A DNA stretch of 40,322 bases from Pyxidicoccus fallax (GCF_012933655.1 NZ_JABBJJ010000082.1:1-40322), one strand, 5' to 3'. Shown: positions 8,501-15,927, numbered from the stretch's first letter. Made by a program: numbers and translations. The notes: generated by a model from the letters alone, not told the origin.

Positions 8501-9660
8501 AGCTGGGGCTGCTGATGGCGCTCGGGGGACCGCTCATGCAGACGCGGGGCTTCCGCGCGCCCGAGGTGAAGCAGGCCTACGCGCGCGTGCGCGAGCTCAT
8601 CCAGATACAGGTCGAGTCGCTTCCCGCCGACGACCTGGCCTCCTGGGACCCCTACATCAGCTACGCGCAGGCGGACTTCCAGCTCCGGCACTGGATGGCC
8701 GGGCACATCGTGGCCCAGGGCGAGCAGCGAGAGCATCGCCCGCGGTTGCTGGCGCTGGGCCACCGGATGCTGGCCGTGGACCACCTCATGTGGGGGCAGA
8801 TGCGGCTGGCCCGGGAGCACATCGAGCGCTCCATGGCCTTCGAGGAGGAGGTCGAGCGGGAGGGGGCGCTCGACGCGCGCCACGGGCTCAGCAAGGTGTC
8901 CGCGCTGAGCGTCGCGTCCCTGCTCTTCTCGGCGCTCGGAGAGCCGGAGGCGGCGCGGCGCTACAGCCAGGATGCGCTGGCGCTGGCGGAGCGCGTCGGC
9001 CACCCGCACATCCTCGGCTATGCGTTGACGTACGCGGCCGTGTCCTGCCAGCTCCGCCGGGAGACGCGGGAGGCGCTCGACCTGGCCGTCAAGGCCGACG
9101 CGCTCGCGAGCGCGCATGACTTCGGGGTGTGGCTCGCCATGGCGGAGCTCATCCGTGGCTGGACCTCGTGCATGCTGGGCCAGGAGGAGGCGGGGCTCTC
9201 CCTCCTGAAGCAGGGCATCGAGCGCTGGCGCATGCTGGGGCTTCGCGCCGGCGTGCCCTACAACTTCATCCTCCTCGCGGAGGTGGAGCTCCGGCGGGGG
9301 TGGATGCCCAAGGCCGTGGCCTCCATGCTGGAGGCGCAGGCGTGGCAGCAGACGACGGGAGAGCACTCCTACGCGGCCGAGCTGCACCGCATCCAGGGCG
9401 AGCTGCTGCGAGCCCGGCGCCAGGAGGGCTCGGCGAAGTACTGCTTCTTCCGCGCCATCGCGCTGGCGCGCCAGCAGGGGGCGGGGCTCTTCGAGCTGCG
9501 CGCGACGGTGGGCCTGGGGCAGCTGCTGCGCGACCAGGGCCGGTGGCATGCGGCCCGGCGGCTCCTGGCGAGGACATGCGCGCGGCTCGGCGCGGAGCAG
9601 CACGACTCGCCCGACTTCCGGGCGGCGAGGACGCTGCTGGCGCAGCTCGCGGAGGCCTAG
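5551..9660 (+). CDS. Ser/Thr protein kinase fused to degenerate cyclase, AAA ATPase and TPR region
   Basis: A 1369-residue signalling protein. Order of parts: Hanks-type kinase at residues about 60-325 (glycine loop LGHGAMGWV, Lys88, HRDLKPSN at 182-189, DFG at 202-204, APE at 229-231, all intact); a class III cyclase-like domain at about 341-515; an AAA_16/STAND-type ATPase with Walker A GEAGIGKS at 563-570 and Walker B near LLITVEDLQWAD (about 690); and about 450 residues of helical TPR-like repeats to the end. In the cyclase part the two metal-binding Asp positions read Gln349 (VSCQLTG) and Glu391 (MGGEVLACFG), so nucleotide cyclisation is unlikely. The order resembles proteins annotated as TOMM-system kinase/cyclase fusions, but no TOMM peptide or cyclodehydratase gene is here. 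ATG 5551 follows GGGGAG (5539-5544); an in-frame ATG at 5515 is possible. The stop shares CTAG with the convergent histidine kinase gene. Confidence 0.9.
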   Translation: MSGERTQSSGQPEPSLNDGASSEVSSFEEYLLEALVQDEPSPRLPGLGQWLGGRDGRRFEVLEELGHGAMGWVFRARDSELQRKVALKFLLPRKGLTDVALREARAIARLSHEHIIRIFDVGEWSNTAGGVRLPFLVMECLEGESLTALLRRVHHLEPKPALEMLDGIVAGLTHAHEHHVIHRDLKPSNVFITRGGTVKLLDFGLAWLTLPTSTRTPFLPTAGTPAYMAPEQWLGAPQDERTDIWASGVILFQLLTGTLPTPRAASATVKAWVTSAEPMPSVRAVRPELPQELDAFLTTALAKEPSRRFPTAREMLEELREVASRLGFAREASHAMAPQRRQVAMVSCQLTGLTEPLDPEELGELDAAFHQACGDVITHHGGSIVMSMGGEVLACFGYLRGREDDSERAVRAALHLARHLPEVLRRQLPHLPAGMPAVRLGVCTDRVVLEERAIQGEAPRFAVWLARQVGPGEVALGNTTWRLVRRLFESELLEPRAFESLSGPMRPQVYRVVGEREAYSRFDRALADGGLMPLVGRERELRRLLELWERARSGQGACVLVSGEAGIGKSRLLQELREQVASSGAVVLMPVQCWPRFSAGPLQAPIAVLQHLLRFSPDATPAQILRELTERMDALGMSAEQAQLIGLFFALPVAEDAPLRQLAPDWRKQRAFEALVELLRRAARERPLLITVEDLQWADSVRLELLGALVEHLGDANILVALSARPEFHFPWPRIPWFHQLGVERLSAGLSAHLSREVARGRELPAELLQALVRKTDGVPLFIEEMTRMVLEQQGPDAAAPGGLPQSIPVTLRELLLARLDLLPSRQKALVQLCAVVGRDLSLALLVKLTGRGEAELRWALAGLEEAGLLQEQQDASGPIFQFRHVLIQETAWLSLSRRERQRYHQNIARVLEAHFPQVGETRPEVLAHHYTEAGEPEKAFPYWERAGRQACLKAAHPEAVRYLSQALALLRGRPESPERNQQELGLLMALGGPLMQTRGFRAPEVKQAYARVRELIQIQVESLPADDLASWDPYISYAQADFQLRHWMAGHIVAQGEQREHRPRLLALGHRMLAVDHLMWGQMRLAREHIERSMAFEEEVEREGALDARHGLSKVSALSVASLLFSALGEPEAARRYSQDALALAERVGHPHILGYALTYAAVSCQLRRETREALDLAVKADALASAHDFGVWLAMAELIRGWTSCMLGQEEAGLSLLKQGIERWRMLGLRAGVPYNFILLAEVELRRGWMPKAVASMLEAQAWQQTTGEHSYAAELHRIQGELLRARRQEGSAKYCFFRAIALARQQGAGLFELRATVGLGQLLRDQGRWHAARRLLARTCARLGAEQHDSPDFRAARTLLAQLAEA

Positions 9661-11612
9661 CTCGCGAGGGGCAGGGAGAAGTGGAAGGTGGAGCCGTGCT
9701 CCAGCCGGCTCTCCACCCAGATGCGGCCGCCGTGCCGCTCGATGATGTCGTGGCAGATGTAGAGCCCCAGGCCCAGCCCTCCGAAGCCGGAGATGGGCGC
9801 GTTCCTCGCGCGGAAGAAGCGCTCGAAGAGGTGCGCCTGCTGGTCCTCCGGGATGCCAATGCCCTCGTCCCTCACGGAGACGCGCGCCTCGCCGCCCACG
9901 CGCTCCGCCCGGAGGTGGACCGTTCCGCCGGTGGGGCTGTACTTGAAGGCGTTCTCCAGCAGGTTCGTCAGCACCTGCGCGAGCCGGCCGCGGTCGGCCA
10001 TGACGACGAGGGGCTCGCCGGGCTCCTCGAACTCGAGTGAGTGCAGGGGGCTGGTGGAGCGGAAGTCGGAGAGGACCTCGCGGACGAACTCCCGCAGCGA
10101 GAGGGGCTCCCGGCAGAGCTCCAGCCGTCCGGCCTGGATGCGCGAGGCGTCCAGCAGGTCGTTGACCAGCACCGCCAGCCGGGAGACCTGGGTGAGCGCC
10201 TTGTCCACGTGGTGCTGGGCCACGAGCCGGCCGGCGCCCACCTGGGCCTTCATCATCTGCAGGTGGAGCTTGAGCGGGGTCAGCGGCGTCTTGAGCTCGT
10301 GGGCGGCGATGGACAGGAAGTCATCCCGGATGCGGACGGCCTCCCGGGCCTCGCGCAGCAGGCGCTCGCGCTCGGCCTGGGCGTGACGCTCCGCCGTCAC
10401 CTCGACGACCACCGCGCCCACGCCCAGGATGCCTCCGCCCGCCGTGCGCACGGGGTAGTAGCTGACGTGCCAGTGCCGCTGCTGGCCCGGCGTGGCCGGC
10501 ACCTCGCCCGTCATGTCGAGCCCGATGATGGGGCGGCCCGTCTCCATCACCTGGCGCATGAGGGGTTCGACGGTGGAGGCCACGTGGGGCGTCATCTCAC
10601 GCACCAGCCTCCCGATTTCCTCCTCCCGCCGCCGGCCATGGAGCGCGGCCAGCGCGTCGTTGAGGCGGAGGAAGCGCAGGTCCTTCCCGATGAAGCCCAG
10701 GCCGATGGGCGCGTGGTTGAGGAAGGTGTCGAGCACGGCGAAGGACTCCTCCAGGCGCTCGCGCGCGCTCTGCTCGGCGGCGAGCAGCCGTGCCTGCTCC
10801 GCCTGCGCGTGACGTTCGACGGTCACGTCCCGGTAGCTCCAGACGCGGCCGATGATGGTGTCTCCCAGCCGCTGGGGGAGCGACTTGCGCTCGAAGACCC
10901 GGCCATCCCGCAGCTCGACGATGTCGGAGTTCTCCGCCTCGGAGGAGGGGAGCATCCTCCGCAGGATGCCGGCGACGAACCGCTCGGGGTCCTTGACGAG
11001 CGGGGCCGCGCTCGCGAGCGCCTTCTCGGCGTCCCGCTCCTCCAGCATCTCGTCCGTGAGCCCCCACATCTCCTGGAAGCGCTTGTTGAAGGCGGTGATT
11101 CTCCGGGACAGGTCCACCACGATGACGCCGTCGGCGATGGAGTCGAACGTGGCGCGCAGCACCGAGGTCTGGTGTTCGAGGTGCTCCCTCGCCTGGCGCT
11201 CCCCGGCGGGCGGTTGCTTCGGGGTGTCGAGCGTCCGGAGGCGCGCGCAGACACCCAGCTGCGTCCCGTCCTCCCCGAAGACGGGCACCACCACGGCGCT
11301 CAGCCGCTGCCCGTGCTCATGGCCCTCGCACAGGCCCTCCGTGCCCTCGAGGGCCGTGTCGAGCGCGTGCTTGAGCCAGGGGAGGCCGCCGAGCACCTCC
11401 TCCATGGGGTGACCGGCGGGCGCCCCATCCCTCCACCCCGCGGCCCCGGCCAGCACCGGGTCCATCCAGACAATCCGCCCACGGCTGTCCACGACCAGCG
11501 TGGCGCGGAGACCCGCTGCCACCTGGAGCAGCAACTCGGGCGGGGAGTGGGTCGCACGCGAGCGGGCGAGGACCTCCCAGCCCGGTGGCACCGTGCTCAT
11601 GTCTCCCTTCAT
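9657..11612 (-). CDS. PAS-domain sensor histidine kinase
   Basis: A 651-residue, probably cytoplasmic sensor kinase: no signal peptide or convincing membrane span. Two to three PAS modules occupy the first ~400 residues (ATLVVDSRGRIVWMDPVLAG; SIADGVIVVDLSRRITAFNK; FLNHAPIGLGFIGKDLRFLR), linked by coiled segments with HAQAE repeats. The HisKA box is FLSIAAHELKTPLTPL, with its His as phospho-acceptor, followed by an HATPase_c domain with the N box (LTNLLENAFKYS), G1 (DEGIGIP) and G2 (GLGLGLYI). ATG 11612 is preferred because GGAGG lies 8 bases upstream. An ATG four codons later has a ribosome site too close, and the open frame reaching 11792 would overlap the neighbouring SDR gene. There is no adjacent response regulator, so it is an orphan kinase. 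Its stop overlaps the stop of the convergent Ser/Thr kinase. Confidence 0.9.
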   Translation of the reverse strand: MKGDMSTVPPGWEVLARSRATHSPPELLLQVAAGLRATLVVDSRGRIVWMDPVLAGAAGWRDGAPAGHPMEEVLGGLPWLKHALDTALEGTEGLCEGHEHGQRLSAVVVPVFGEDGTQLGVCARLRTLDTPKQPPAGERQAREHLEHQTSVLRATFDSIADGVIVVDLSRRITAFNKRFQEMWGLTDEMLEERDAEKALASAAPLVKDPERFVAGILRRMLPSSEAENSDIVELRDGRVFERKSLPQRLGDTIIGRVWSYRDVTVERHAQAEQARLLAAEQSARERLEESFAVLDTFLNHAPIGLGFIGKDLRFLRLNDALAALHGRRREEEIGRLVREMTPHVASTVEPLMRQVMETGRPIIGLDMTGEVPATPGQQRHWHVSYYPVRTAGGGILGVGAVVVEVTAERHAQAERERLLREAREAVRIRDDFLSIAAHELKTPLTPLKLHLQMMKAQVGAGRLVAQHHVDKALTQVSRLAVLVNDLLDASRIQAGRLELCREPLSLREFVREVLSDFRSTSPLHSLEFEEPGEPLVVMADRGRLAQVLTNLLENAFKYSPTGGTVHLRAERVGGEARVSVRDEGIGIPEDQQAHLFERFFRARNAPISGFGGLGLGLYICHDIIERHGGRIWVESRLEHGSTFHFSLPLAS

Positions 11613-11757
11613 CACGGCCACCTCCCCCAGCACCGGGACGGCCTTCTCGATGAAACATGCGGAGTGGCAGAGCGGCGCGAAAGGGTCGGCCCGGGTGGAG
11701 GAAGACGGCCTCGGAGGCTGGACCGGGTGGCCGGCCGGGAGCATTCCCGCCCGCTTC

Positions 11758-12546
11758 TCAGCGCAGGAGCGAGCTGACGCCACCGTCCACAATCATCGAG
11801 TGACCGGTGACGAAGGAGGCCGCGTCCGAGCAGAGCCACAGCGCCGCGGCGGCGGCCTCGGAGGCCTGGCCGATGCGCCCCAGCGGGATGAACCGCCGGA
11901 CCTGCTCCCGCAGCGCCTGCGCATCGCCGCCCGACAACGCGTGCAGGGCTCCCTCGAACATGGGCGTCTCGAACGAGCCCGCCACCAGCGTGTTCACCCG
12001 GATGCCCAGCCGTGCGTACTCCTGCGCGGCCGTCTTGGTCAGCGCGATGACGCCGGCCTTGGCCGCCGGGTAGAAGCCCTGTCCACCCACGCCTCCGAGC
12101 CCCGCCACGGAGGACGTGTTGACGATGACGCCGCCCCCGGGAGACGAGGCCAGCATGGCCCGCACCTCGTGCTTCATGCACAGCCAGACGCCGCGCATGT
12201 GGACGTTCACCGTCTCCTCGAAGTCGGAGAGCCCCTGCTCGTGGAGCGGCCCCTTGTTGCTTCCGAGGCTGCCCGCGTTGTTGAACGCGCAGTCGAGCCG
12301 GCCGTACGTCTCCACGGTCCGCCGGACGAGCGCCTCCACCTGGGCCTCGTCCGAGATATCGCAGCGGATGAAGCACGCCTCCCCGCCGCTGGCGCGGATT
12401 TCGCTCACGACCTCCTCGCCCGGCTCCACGCGCCGCGCCGAGACGACGACGCGGGCGCCTTCCCGCGCGAAGGCCAGCGCCGCCGCGCGCCCGATTCCCG
12501 AGTTGCCCCCCGTCACCAGCACGCTCTTGTTCTCGAACGTCCTCAT
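11758..12546 (-). CDS. Short-chain dehydrogenase/reductase (classical SDR)
   Basis: A 262-residue NAD(P)-dependent oxidoreductase of the classical SDR family. It shows the cofactor motif TGGNSGIG at residues 12-19, NNAG at 89-92, and the catalytic tetrad Asn114, Ser146, Tyr159 and Lys163 (YPAAK). The usual PG after the VNT motif reads AG (VNTLVAGSFETPM), a minor deviation. Arg residues after the second strand (VVSARRVEP) suggest NADPH preference. The start codon overlaps the stop of the upstream tetR-like gene as ATGA, so the two are translationally coupled and co-transcribed from the promoter at 13187-13215. Pairs of TetR regulator and SDR often respond to, and modify, the same lipophilic or aromatic compound; the substrate is unknown. 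The gene ends 145 bases before the start of the next minus-strand gene. Confidence 0.9.
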   Translation of the reverse strand: MRTFENKSVLVTGGNSGIGRAAALAFAREGARVVVSARRVEPGEEVVSEIRASGGEACFIRCDISDEAQVEALVRRTVETYGRLDCAFNNAGSLGSNKGPLHEQGLSDFEETVNVHMRGVWLCMKHEVRAMLASSPGGGVIVNTSSVAGLGGVGGQGFYPAAKAGVIALTKTAAQEYARLGIRVNTLVAGSFETPMFEGALHALSGGDAQALREQVRRFIPLGRIGQASEAAAAALWLCSDAASFVTGHSMIVDGGVSSLLR

Positions 12547-13154
12547 GGTGCCTCCTTCTTCTGGAATCCGAACCGCCGCAGCAGGCGCTGCTTGATGGCG
12601 TCGGTGGGAAACTCCCCGGGCCGGGCCTTCGTGAGCAGCCCCAGGGCCAGGCCGTTGAGCGCCGACTGGAAGACCACCGCGTCCGTCTCGGGGGCATCGC
12701 TGCCGGACTCGGTGAACAGCGCGATGAGCTGGCCGAAGATGCGCGAGAACTCGGGCGCCAGCGTCTCCTCCGCGCGCTGAAGGGCCGGGGTGGCGCCGGG
12801 CTGCAGCAGCAGCGCGAAGTACAGGCGGTACAGCTCGTGGTTGCGGACGATCTGCTCCACCGAGCTGTCCACGATGTAGCGCAGCTTCTCCGCGGCGCCG
12901 CCGCCCGCTGGCACGCTCGCGTACGTCGCGGCGGCCTCGCGCAGCCGGTCCTCCATCAGCGCCTGGAGCAGCTCATCCTTGCTCCGGTAGTAGTTGTAGA
13001 TGAGCCCCTTGGACACGCCCGCCCGCTTCGCGATTTCCGCGATGGAGGCCGCGTGGAAGCCCTTCTCGATGAACAGCTCGAGCGCCGCGCGCCGGATGGC
13101 CTCGCTGGAGCGCTCGCGCATCTGCCGGTTCTGGTCCTCCGCTCTCGGTGCCAT
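12543..13154 (-). CDS. TetR-family transcriptional repressor
   Basis: A 203-residue protein with an N-terminal TetR helix-turn-helix (ALELFIEKGFHAASIAEIAK then AGVSKGLIYNYYRSKDELL) and a helical ligand-binding C-terminus. The frame could start at an ATG at 13196, but that codon lies in the spacer of a well-formed promoter whose -10 is at 13187-13192, so transcripts would begin downstream of it. The start MAPRAEDQ at 13154, with GGGGGG three bases upstream, is therefore chosen. First gene of an operon with the SDR. The operator at 13195-13216 covers the promoter spacer, so the protein almost certainly represses its own operon. Confidence 0.88.
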   Translation of the reverse strand: MAPRAEDQNRQMRERSSEAIRRAALELFIEKGFHAASIAEIAKRAGVSKGLIYNYYRSKDELLQALMEDRLREAAATYASVPAGGGAAEKLRYIVDSSVEQIVRNHELYRLYFALLLQPGATPALQRAEETLAPEFSRIFGQLIALFTESGSDAPETDAVVFQSALNGLALGLLTKARPGEFPTDAIKQRLLRRFGFQKKEAP

Positions 13155-13186
13155 GCGCCCCCCATTCCTCTCGGAAGGATGGCCTC

Positions 13187-13216
13187 TCCATATCATTGAC
13201 TGACCGGTTGGTCAAT
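13187..13216 (-). promoter_or_regulatory. Promoter and TetR-type operator of the tetR-SDR operon
   Basis: On the minus strand TTGACC (13215-13210) and TATGGA (13192-13187) are separated by exactly 17 bases. The spacer is covered by a 22-bp imperfect palindrome at 13195-13216 (arms ATTGAC and GTCAAT, core ACCGGT; 18 of 22 positions symmetric). Size and position are typical of TetR auto-repression. Confidence 0.78.
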
Positions 13217-13260
13217 GAATGGCCGGAGCCGCGCCCGATGGGACGGGGCGGGTGTCCTGT

Positions 13261-14436
13261 TCAGTAGAGCAGTCCGTCCTGGGGCTGCACGGGAGGCGGA
13301 AGCTCCGTCTCGCCGAGCATCTGCCGCAGGTTGATTTCGATGGTGCGGCACAGCGCCGTCATCGGCGTGTCGCTGACGTCGTCCTCGAACGGGCCTTCGA
13401 TGTCGCGGCCCACGGCGTCCAGGCCGATGAACAGGAAGGCGATGACGGCGGTGACGACCGGCGTGAGCCAGCCCAGGTCCGCCACCACGCCGAGCGGCAG
13501 CATCGCCAGATAGGCGCGCGTCATCGCCAGCAGCAGGATGTCGTACTGGCGGGGGATGGAGGTGTTCTTGATGCGCTCGCACGCGCCCAGCAGGTTGGTC
13601 AGCTCGGACAGCGTTCCGTCCATGGTCACCTGGAGGAACACGACCTTCTGCGCGTCCGACACCTGCCCGTAGATGTGGCGCAGGCGGGTGGCCATCCACA
13701 ACAGCAGCGCGGAGGGGATGTTCTGCTCGGTGCGCAGGGCCTCCAGCACCTGGGGCCGGAAGAAGGGGACCAGTTGCGGCAGCGGGTCCTGACGCCGCAG
13801 GTGGCAGCGCAGCGCGTTCACGAAGCCCATCTGCGCGTACACCAGCTCGCGCGCGTCCTCGTTGATGCCCTCGGACATCCCGGTGATGACGCCCTGGGGC
13901 GGTCCCAGGGCCTCGTCGGTGAGGGCCGCGCCGGGCTGCGAAGCGGACCGGGCCTCGCGAGCCTCGCGGGCCGCGCGGGCCGCGCGGGCCTCGCCGAACT
14001 GGTTGCGCACCGCGCCGTCACTCCCCCGGGTTCCCGCCGCCGTCAGCAGCGTCCCCGGGGCCTCCGGCGCGGTCGCCGTGCGCAACAGGCGCGAGGTGAG
14101 CGCGGGCCCCTCCATCAAGGGCGTGCTCCCCCGGTCCCCCGGAGGCGGCAGCAGCGTCAGCACCTGGCGGGCGAACGTGCGAGACCAGTTCACCACGCCG
14201 CCCCAGATGGTGCGGGCCTCCCACCACCGGTCGTACGCGGAGCCATTGCGGAAGGCGAGCAGCACGCCCAGCGCCGCGGCGAGCACGGAGACTGGCAGGG
14301 ACGGCACCGCCATCCACGCGAGCTCCAGGTGGCGGTAGCTCAGGGCGATGAGCAGCGCGAAGAGGACGTGAATCGCGACGGGCCGGCCCGTGTAGCGGAG
14401 GATGATGCGCCAGGACAGCCTGCGACCAACAATCAT
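13261..14436 (-). CDS. Bestrophin-like (UPF0187) anion channel
   Basis: A 391-residue membrane protein of the bestrophin/YneE family, pentameric chloride-type channels of the inner membrane. The N-terminus has the family features: a hydrophobic segment (AIHVLFALLIALSY), a second one (LPVSVLAAALGVLLAF), then RNGSAYDRWWEARTIWG, the best-conserved motif. Two more hydrophobic segments sit near the C-terminus (LLAMTRAYLAMLPLGVVADL and VVTAVIAFLFIGLDAVG), ending in the conserved DxxGRDIEGPFEDD-like motif. Between residues about 100 and 190 there is an insertion with an Ala-Arg repeat (EARAARAAREAREAR) and a Pro/Gly-rich stretch, which I do not recognise from other family members. ATG 14436 follows GGAG by 8 bases. 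The stop is 44 bases before the TetR operator, in the same orientation. Confidence 0.85.
   Translation of the reverse strand: MIVGRRLSWRIILRYTGRPVAIHVLFALLIALSYRHLELAWMAVPSLPVSVLAAALGVLLAFRNGSAYDRWWEARTIWGGVVNWSRTFARQVLTLLPPPGDRGSTPLMEGPALTSRLLRTATAPEAPGTLLTAAGTRGSDGAVRNQFGEARAARAAREAREARSASQPGAALTDEALGPPQGVITGMSEGINEDARELVYAQMGFVNALRCHLRRQDPLPQLVPFFRPQVLEALRTEQNIPSALLLWMATRLRHIYGQVSDAQKVVFLQVTMDGTLSELTNLLGACERIKNTSIPRQYDILLLAMTRAYLAMLPLGVVADLGWLTPVVTAVIAFLFIGLDAVGRDIEGPFEDDVSDTPMTALCRTIEINLRQMLGETELPPPVQPQDGLLY
13951..13994 (-). repeat. Degenerate 9-base tandem repeat in the bestrophin-like gene
   Basis: Four to five imperfect copies of a 9-base unit (GCCTCGCGA / GGCCGCGCG type) encode the EARAARAAREAREAR stretch. 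The unit length keeps the reading frame, so copy number could vary without breaking the gene. Confidence 0.6.
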
Positions 14437-14623
14437 TGAGGACGCTCCAGGGAGACGAGGCCAGATTGCGCACTGCGTCTATTCACGGCGCGAAGGGCTG
14501 ACAACGCGGAGTGCGGAGCCGTGCCGTGAAGGTGGAGTTCTGCCCCCCGACTGTGTCCTGGAGCGAGCAGACGCGCGGGCCGCGCCACGGGAGCGGCCCG
14601 CGCGTCATGGGGGCGGAAGCGAC

Positions 14624-14648
14624 TCATTGTCGACAATGAAACATGTTT
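14624..14648. promoter_or_regulatory. Paired palindromes upstream of the 14702 gene
   Basis: A perfect 16-bp palindrome TCATTGTCGACAATGA (14624-14639) is joined, overlapping by one base, to a perfect 10-bp palindrome AAACATGTTT (14639-14648). It is an AT-rich spot in GC-rich DNA, 54-78 bases before the start codon at 14702. Probable operator or promoter region; the bound protein is unknown. Confidence 0.45.
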
Positions 14649-14701
14649 GTCACCATGGCTCAGCCATCGATGTCGCGCGCAACGCGCGAGGAGGGGAGCT
14701 C

Positions 14702-15205
14702 ATGGCGGGGCAGATACTCGGCATTCATTTCAAGGCCACCATCGGGTCCATGCTGGGAACGACGACGACGTTGCTCTTTCCCCAGCACCGCAAGCGCATC
14801 GACGAGATGCGGGATGACGTCTGGTACGAGTGGGACGAGTACGTGCGGATGGCGGGCGACTTCCACGCGAAGCTGGGCGATGGGACGATTTCCGCCATCG
14901 GCCAGTCGCTGGGACTCAATACGGTGTCGCTCCTCACGTCGGCGGGCTTCGAGACGCTGGAGAAGCTCTTCGGCGACTGCAACGCCATGTCCCGGCACAC
15001 CGTGCGGGGCCTGCCGGACGCGGAGTCCATCCGCACCGTCCGGCTGAGCCGGGACTCCGTGGTGCTGGAGAGCGACACGCGCCTGCCGCCCCCGCTGCTG
15101 GCGGGGCTGTTCCGCGGCTTCCTGCTCAGCTTCGGCAAGGTCGTCACCAGCGAGAAGGTGGAGCGCAAGGGCAACACCGTGCGCTTCTCGCTGGACTTCG
15201 TCTGA
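14702..15205 (+). CDS. Unrecognised 167-residue cytoplasmic protein
   Basis: I do not recognise this protein with certainty. It is 167 residues, with no signal peptide or membrane segment. The N-terminus (MAGQILGIHFKATIGSMLG) is followed by a helical region rich in Asp, Glu and Arg (RKRIDEMRDDVWYEWDEYV), a central part with HAKLGDGTISAIGQSLG, and a C-terminal strand-rich half (SIRTVRLSRDSVVLESDTRL; GNTVRFSLDFV). Alpha then beta with a conserved-looking GFETLEKLFGD recalls the ligand-binding V4R / heme-NO-binding-like fold and some myxobacterial paralogous families, but this is only a resemblance. ATG 14702 follows GGGGAG at 5 bases spacing. An in-frame ATG at 14639 lies within the palindromes and is less likely. 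Confidence 0.72.
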   Translation: MAGQILGIHFKATIGSMLGTTTTLLFPQHRKRIDEMRDDVWYEWDEYVRMAGDFHAKLGDGTISAIGQSLGLNTVSLLTSAGFETLEKLFGDCNAMSRHTVRGLPDAESIRTVRLSRDSVVLESDTRLPPPLLAGLFRGFLLSFGKVVTSEKVERKGNTVRFSLDFV

Positions 15206-15244
15206 GGGAATCACGCGTCATGCAACGGCATGGCGTCAACCTGG

Positions 15245-15258
15245 CGAGACATGTCTCG
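15245..15258. promoter_or_regulatory. Perfect 14-bp palindrome
   Basis: CGAGACATGTCTCG is its own reverse complement, 40 bases after the stop of the 14702 gene and 250 bases before the receiver gene. It could be an operator; no bound factor can be assigned. Confidence 0.3.
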
Positions 15259-15493
15259 ATGTATCCGGCTTGCCCTCGACGCTCCAGGTCAGTCCATGGG
15301 GCTTCATGCCCGACGCGCCTGGCCCCACCTCGGAGGCCGCGCTGCTCCGGCTCGCGCGGTCCACGGCGCCGGTTTCACCGCCAGCGTGGGGAGATGCTCC
15401 CGAGCACTGATACGGTGAGTATTTGTGACATTGACTGTCTGGAATGTCGAGAAGTCGGGAACGAGCGCTTTCCGGGCTGAAGGCCCGCGGGTC

Positions 15494-15499
15494 TATGAT
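15494..15499 (+). promoter_or_regulatory. Possible -10 element of the receiver gene
   Basis: TATGAT stands 11 bases before the ATG at 15511, with no ribosome-binding sequence in between. If used, it would give a nearly leaderless message. No good -35 is visible at the right distance. Confidence 0.3.
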
Positions 15500-15510
15500 T
15501 GCGGCCGACC

Positions 15511-15918
15511 ATGCGCCTCCGAGTCCTCGTTGCCGACGACCAGGATACCCTTCGCGGTGCCATCATCGGCCTGCTGTCCTCCGAGCCGGACATCGTGGTG
15601 GTGGGTGAGGCCGCCTCTGGCGAGGAGGCCCTCGCCATGGTTCGCGAGCAGGGCGTGGACGTGGTGGTGATGGACCTGCGCATGCCGGACATGGACGGCA
15701 TCGAGGCCACGCGCCGGCTCACCGAGTCGGGCAGCCGTGCGCGCGTGGTGGGCATGTCCGCCGAGGTGTACCCGAGCGTGCATGAGCGGTTCGTCGCCGC
15801 GGGCGGCACCGCCCTGTTGTCCAAGTCGATGCTCTTCGAGGAGCTGCTGCCTGCCATCCGCGGGGCCCACCTGGGCGCGGGCGGCGCGGATGACGAGGGA
15901 ATTGCCAGGATGTCGTGA
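15511..15918 (+). CDS. Stand-alone response regulator receiver protein
   Basis: A 135-residue CheY-like receiver with no output domain. The acidic pair Asp9-Asp10, phospho-acceptor Asp55 (VVVMDLRMPDMDG), a Ser in VVGMSAE at the Thr/Ser switch position, and Lys in LLSKSM complete the active site. The sequence between (MDGIEATRRL) is of the NarL/FixJ type, so it may derive from a NarL-type regulator that lost its DNA-binding half, or be a phosphorelay intermediate. ATG 15511 is chosen because the protein then begins two residues before the first strand. A TTG four codons upstream is possible; neither has a clear ribosome site. No cognate kinase is adjacent; the PAS kinases at 9657 and 34471 are both orphans. 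Confidence 0.88.
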   Translation: MRLRVLVADDQDTLRGAIIGLLSSEPDIVVVGEAASGEEALAMVREQGVDVVVMDLRMPDMDGIEATRRLTESGSRARVVGMSAEVYPSVHERFVAAGGTALLSKSMLFEELLPAIRGAHLGAGGADDEGIARMS

Positions 15919-15927
15919 CGCCTTCGT

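Larger units (their letters stand above)
15206..15510. other. Intergenic region of 305 bases before the response regulator
   Basis: I see no convincing gene here; a 62-codon frame at 15230-15418 has poor composition and no ribosome site. It holds a perfect 14-bp palindrome CGAGACATGTCTCG (15245-15258), a hexamer TTGACT (15431-15436) and a TATGAT (15494-15499) only 12 bases before the next ATG. It is more AT-rich in its last 100 bases, as expected for a promoter. Confidence 0.5.

Noticed and set aside
6589..9603. A 1004-codon open frame on the minus strand opposite the kinase/ATPase gene
   Set aside because: Typical antisense shadow in high-GC DNA: residues are mostly Arg, Leu, His, Pro and Gln without domains, while the plus-strand frame carries clear kinase and ATPase motifs.
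5551..9660. A TOMM (thiazole/oxazole-modified microcin) cluster around the kinase/cyclase fusion
   Set aside because: The domain order recalls that family, but no precursor peptide, cyclodehydratase or dehydrogenase gene is nearby.
13000..13203. Small plus-strand frame across the TetR promoter
   Set aside because: It is antisense to the start of the TetR gene, whose helix-turn-helix and promoter are clear.
15230..15418. Small open frame in the intergenic region before the receiver gene
   Set aside because: No ribosome site, Arg/Cys-rich improbable composition and no similarity to a known peptide.
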